From an uncultured Alphaproteobacteria bacterium (GTDB lineage: Bacteria > Pseudomonadota > Alphaproteobacteria > Rs-D84), in contig CAJGDG010000023.1 in the NCBI GenBank assembly GCA_904502095.1, positions 1-7,522 on the forward strand: DNA of 7,522 nt, read 5' to 3'. The notes beneath the pieces are model-generated. The model was not told where the DNA came from. It ran no database searches and was given only the letters and a program-made list of their open reading frames with translations. This document shows positions 6,268 through 7,522 of the stretch, in pieces (position 1 is the stretch's first letter; the number at the start of each line of letters is the position of its first letter). The position numbers and the translations under genes are program-made.

Positions 6268-6372
6268 GATTTTATCCTTTGTTTTGTGTTAATATCCTCG
6301 CCATCTGCGGTCAGACCGGTTAACCCGGACACAAATTTTGCAGAATGGTTGTGTTCTTCGCACGATGTGCGT
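6268..6372 (-). promoter_or_regulatory. Untranslated leader of rpsB with hairpins, possible autoregulatory site
   Basis: If transcription starts near 6372, the rpsB mRNA has a leader of about 105 bases. It contains a short hairpin CGCAC-ATC-GTGCG (6359-6371) and a second around GGTTAACC (CCGG-GTTAA-CCGG, 6316-6328). In E. coli, S2 represses rpsB-tsf through the rpsB leader; a comparable role here is by analogy only, since I do not recognise the E. coli-type structure. Confidence 0.4.
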
Positions 6373-6378
6373 GCCCCC

Positions 6379-6407
6379 ATAATAACCCACTAAATCCCGA
6401 AAATCAA
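6379..6407 (-). promoter_or_regulatory. Likely sigma-70 promoter of rpsB-tsf
   Basis: On the minus strand, TTGATT (6402-6407) is followed after 17 bases by TATTAT (6379-6384), matches of 4/6 and 5/6. Three A/T tracts directly upstream (6410-6415, 6418-6424, 6433-6438) could act as an UP element or bend the DNA. Confidence 0.65.
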
Positions 6408-6451
6408 GCAAAAAAGCAAAAAAATCACGCACAAAAAACCGCACCGCCCCC

Positions 6452-6527
6452 CTCTGTCATTCCACGGGTACCCCGCGGAACATAGGGCATCATGTAAATA
6501 ATGGAAAGTCAAGCCACAGGATGATAA
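6452..6527. repeat. Decayed copy of the TGTCAT hairpin element upstream of rpsB
   Basis: The left arm (6455-6486) keeps the TGTCATTCC end and a stem CCACGGG/CCCGCGG with one mismatch and a GTACC core, like the half elements at 1 and 176. The right arm keeps the end with GTCAAGCCACAGG but has lost the partner strand of its stem, and its terminus has changed from ATGACA to ATGATA. The centre is shorter than in the element at 51-154 and lacks the GTTCGC hairpin. The same family is therefore dispersed, and this copy is old. Confidence 0.75.
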
Positions 6528-6569
6528 ACAGCAGTAATATTTTTTATAATAATTTAGATAAAAGCAAAT

Positions 6570-6606
6570 CGGGAATCGTAGTGTACAAACGCTACATGAA
6601 TTGCCG
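6570..6606. repeat. GTAGTG-TACAAA-CGCTAC hairpin element, copy 1
   Basis: The inner stem GTAGTG/CGCTAC (one G-T pair) closes the loop TACAAA (6584-6589) and is followed by an unpaired ATGA-like bulge. The outer stem CGGGAAT/ATTGCCG has one G-G mismatch. From 6578 to 6606 the sequence is nearly identical to copy 2 at 6660-6719. It lies between rpsK and rpsB and does not code. Confidence 0.8.
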
Positions 6607-6659
6607 CAAACAAAAAACACAGTTCGTGATTAGCAGAAAATAAATTAGAATGACTTAGA

Positions 6660-6719
6660 TGTAAGTAGTGCCGGCAATGTAGTGTACAAACGCTACATGA
6701 ATTGCCGGCACCGCTTACA
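6660..6719. repeat. GTAGTG-TACAAA-CGCTAC hairpin element, copy 2 (longest stem)
   Basis: A 60-base hairpin. The outermost stem is TGTAAG/CTTACA (6660-6665 with 6714-6719). After a two-base internal loop comes the perfect 10-bp stem GTGCCGGCAA/TTGCCGGCAC (6668-6677 with 6702-6711), then the inner stem TGTAGTG/CGCTACA (one G-T pair) around the loop TACAAA (6685-6690). The only asymmetry is the four-base bulge TGAA at 6698-6701. It begins about 20 bases after the rpsK stop. No T-tract follows it on the minus strand, so it is not a standard terminator. Confidence 0.88.
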
Positions 6720-6740
6720 GATAAGTTATTATAATTTATT

Positions 6741-7124
6741 TTAAACGCGACGTACCTTCTTTGGACGGCATCCATTATGAGGGATACGTGTTGTATCAGT
6801 AATGGACTGCACAATCAGACCGGCGTTTGCCAATCCACGTACAGCAGATTCACGACCCTGACCAATACCACGCATCAAAACATCAACTGTTTTCATACCC
6901 ATTTCGGCGACTTTTTTACCAACTGCATCTGCAACGATTGTTGCTGCGTATGGTGTGGACTTTTTTGCGCCCTTAAAATTATTTGCCCCAGCTGTTGCCC
7001 ATGTCAAAACCGCACCAGACTGGTCTGTGATTGTAATACGTGTATTGTTATTAGTCGCAACAACATGTGCAATGCCATGCGATACTTTTTTAACAACTTT
7101 CTTTTTAGCTTTTGATACTGCCAT
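6741..7124 (-). CDS. rpsK: 30S ribosomal protein S11
   Basis: S11 (127 aa) sits on the 30S platform and helps shape the mRNA exit site near the 3' end of 16S rRNA. The family is clear from GIAHVVATNNNTRITITD near the N-terminus, the GANNFKGAKKSTPYAA block, the MRGIGQGRESAVRGL signature and the C-terminal DTTRIPHNGCRPKKVRRV. I chose ATG at 7122-7124 (protein MAVSKAKKK), because it gives the normal S11 length and has AAAGGA ten bases upstream (7135-7140). The open frame extends ten codons further to a TTG, which would add an unneeded KTSKKENIK-type extension. It follows rpsM as in the alpha operon, but rpoA does not come after it. Confidence 0.98.
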   Translation of the reverse strand: MAVSKAKKKVVKKVSHGIAHVVATNNNTRITITDQSGAVLTWATAGANNFKGAKKSTPYAATIVADAVGKKVAEMGMKTVDVLMRGIGQGRESAVRGLANAGLIVQSITDTTRIPHNGCRPKKVRRV

Positions 7125-7216
7125 TTTTATATTTTCCTTTTTCGATGTCTTCAATTAACTATGGTGTTAATCTCTACCTTATTATTAAATTTGATAGAAC
7201 GTTACAGATGCACCGC

Positions 7217-7260
7217 TGTTGGCGAGTGTAGTGTACAAAAGTTACATAAACGAGCCAACA
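7217..7260. repeat. GTAGTG-TACAAA hairpin element, copy 3, in the rpsM-rpsK gap
   Basis: A diverged copy. The outer stem TGTTGGC/GCCAACA is perfect; GAG/CGA then gives a G-C pair plus two adjacent G-A oppositions. The inner part is TGTAGTG-TACAAA-AGTTACA, where TGTAGT pairs with GTTACA using two G-T pairs, and the TGAA bulge is TAAA here. Stem sequence differs from the other copies while the layout and the TACAAA loop are kept. No gene lies in the 163-base gap at 7125-7287. Confidence 0.75.
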
Positions 7261-7287
7261 ACAAGCAGATGTGACGTTATATTAAAT

Positions 7288-7522
7288 TTATTTACCCTTG
7301 GTTGCGGAACCTGCAACTACAACGCGCTTACCCTTACGTGTACGGGCGTTTGTCTGTGTGCGTTGACCGCGAACCGGCAAGCGGTTACGATGACGAATAC
7401 CGCGATATGCCTTTAAATCTTGCAGACGTTTGATATTCATTGCAACTTCGCGACGAACATCACCTTCTACTTTAAAGTTTTCTTCGATGTAATTAGAAAT
7501 TTTGATAACATCCGCGTCTGTC
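7288..7522 (-). CDS. rpsM: 30S ribosomal protein S13, C-terminal part (cut by window edge)
   Basis: The last 77 codons of S13 are present; the gene continues beyond the right edge, so the N-terminal 45 or so residues are missing. S13 sits in the 30S head, contacts the 50S subunit through the intersubunit bridges B1a/B1b, and its tail reaches the P-site tRNA. The diagnostic blocks are DLKAYRGIRHRNRLPVRGQ, TQTNARTRKG and the basic tail ending SATKGK. The stop codon is at 7288-7290. It is the first gene of the ribosomal unit in view and is followed by rpsK after an unusually wide gap. Confidence 0.97.
   Translation of the reverse strand, partial: TDADVIKISNYIEENFKVEGDVRREVAMNIKRLQDLKAYRGIRHRNRLPVRGQRTQTNARTRKGKRVVVAGSATKGK

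Noticed and set aside
5629..6393. Long plus-strand open frame (254 codons) opposite rpsB
   Set aside because: It lies antisense to a certain rpsB gene, has a Cys/Phe/His-rich low-quality composition and no ribosome binding site.
6660..6719. Intrinsic terminator of rpsK
   Set aside because: The stem is strong, but no T-tract follows on the minus strand, and the same hairpin occurs in the rpsM-rpsK gap, where termination would be harmful.
6541..6740. tRNA or other known small RNA gene in the rpsK-rpsB gap
   Set aside because: There is no cloverleaf, no T-loop GTTCRA motif and no CCA end; only the two hairpin elements are visible.
7125..7154. Ten-codon N-terminal extension of S11 from a TTG
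   Set aside because: The ATG at 7122-7124 gives the family's normal length and is preceded by a good AAAGGA site.

Overview
This window looks like a chromosomal segment of an AT-rich alphaproteobacterium-like organism. That placement is an inference from the form of the ribosomal proteins and EF-Ts and from abundant small hairpin repeats between genes; I could not search a database. The ribosomal proteins use the standard code (TGG for Trp where checked). Nearly all recognisable genes lie on the minus strand, so the window is best read from right to left.

Right part (about 4420-7522, minus strand): the 3' end of rpsM (S13), then rpsK (S11), a 470-base non-coding stretch, rpsB (S2), tsf (EF-Ts) and a strong intrinsic terminator. 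These genes make parts of the 30S subunit and the nucleotide exchange factor for EF-Tu. The order is unusual: rpoA and rplQ do not follow rpsK, and pyrH-frr does not follow tsf. The rpsM-rpsK gap and the rpsK-rpsB gap carry three copies of a small structured element built on a GTAGTG-TACAAA-CGCTAC core. The rpsK-rpsB gap also holds a decayed copy of a second repeat family and a plausible rpsB promoter.

Middle part (about 2534-4420): two convergent genes. The plus-strand gene encodes a two-helix membrane protein of unknown function with a conserved-looking C-terminal domain. The minus-strand gene encodes a SAM-binding transferase that resembles the BtaA/DUF3419 group. Both have near-consensus sigma-70 promoters with a 16-base spacer, placed so that transcription should begin at or within a few bases of the start codon, so both mRNAs are probably leaderless. 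The two reading frames end in the same TTATAA palindrome.

Left part (1-2533): a large, secreted, cysteine-rich protein of unknown function (714 aa, minus strand) with its own ribosome binding site and terminator. Beyond it lies a 175-base tandem duplication built from hairpin repeats of the TGTCAT...ATGACA type. The two arms of the full repeat differ by nine transitions, eight of which form four compensated base-pair changes, so the hairpins have been kept.

I see no CRISPR array, tRNA, rRNA, transposase or phage gene. The clearest unexplained signals are the two hairpin families and the pair of leaderless promoters. I do not see strong evidence for a new multi-gene system.
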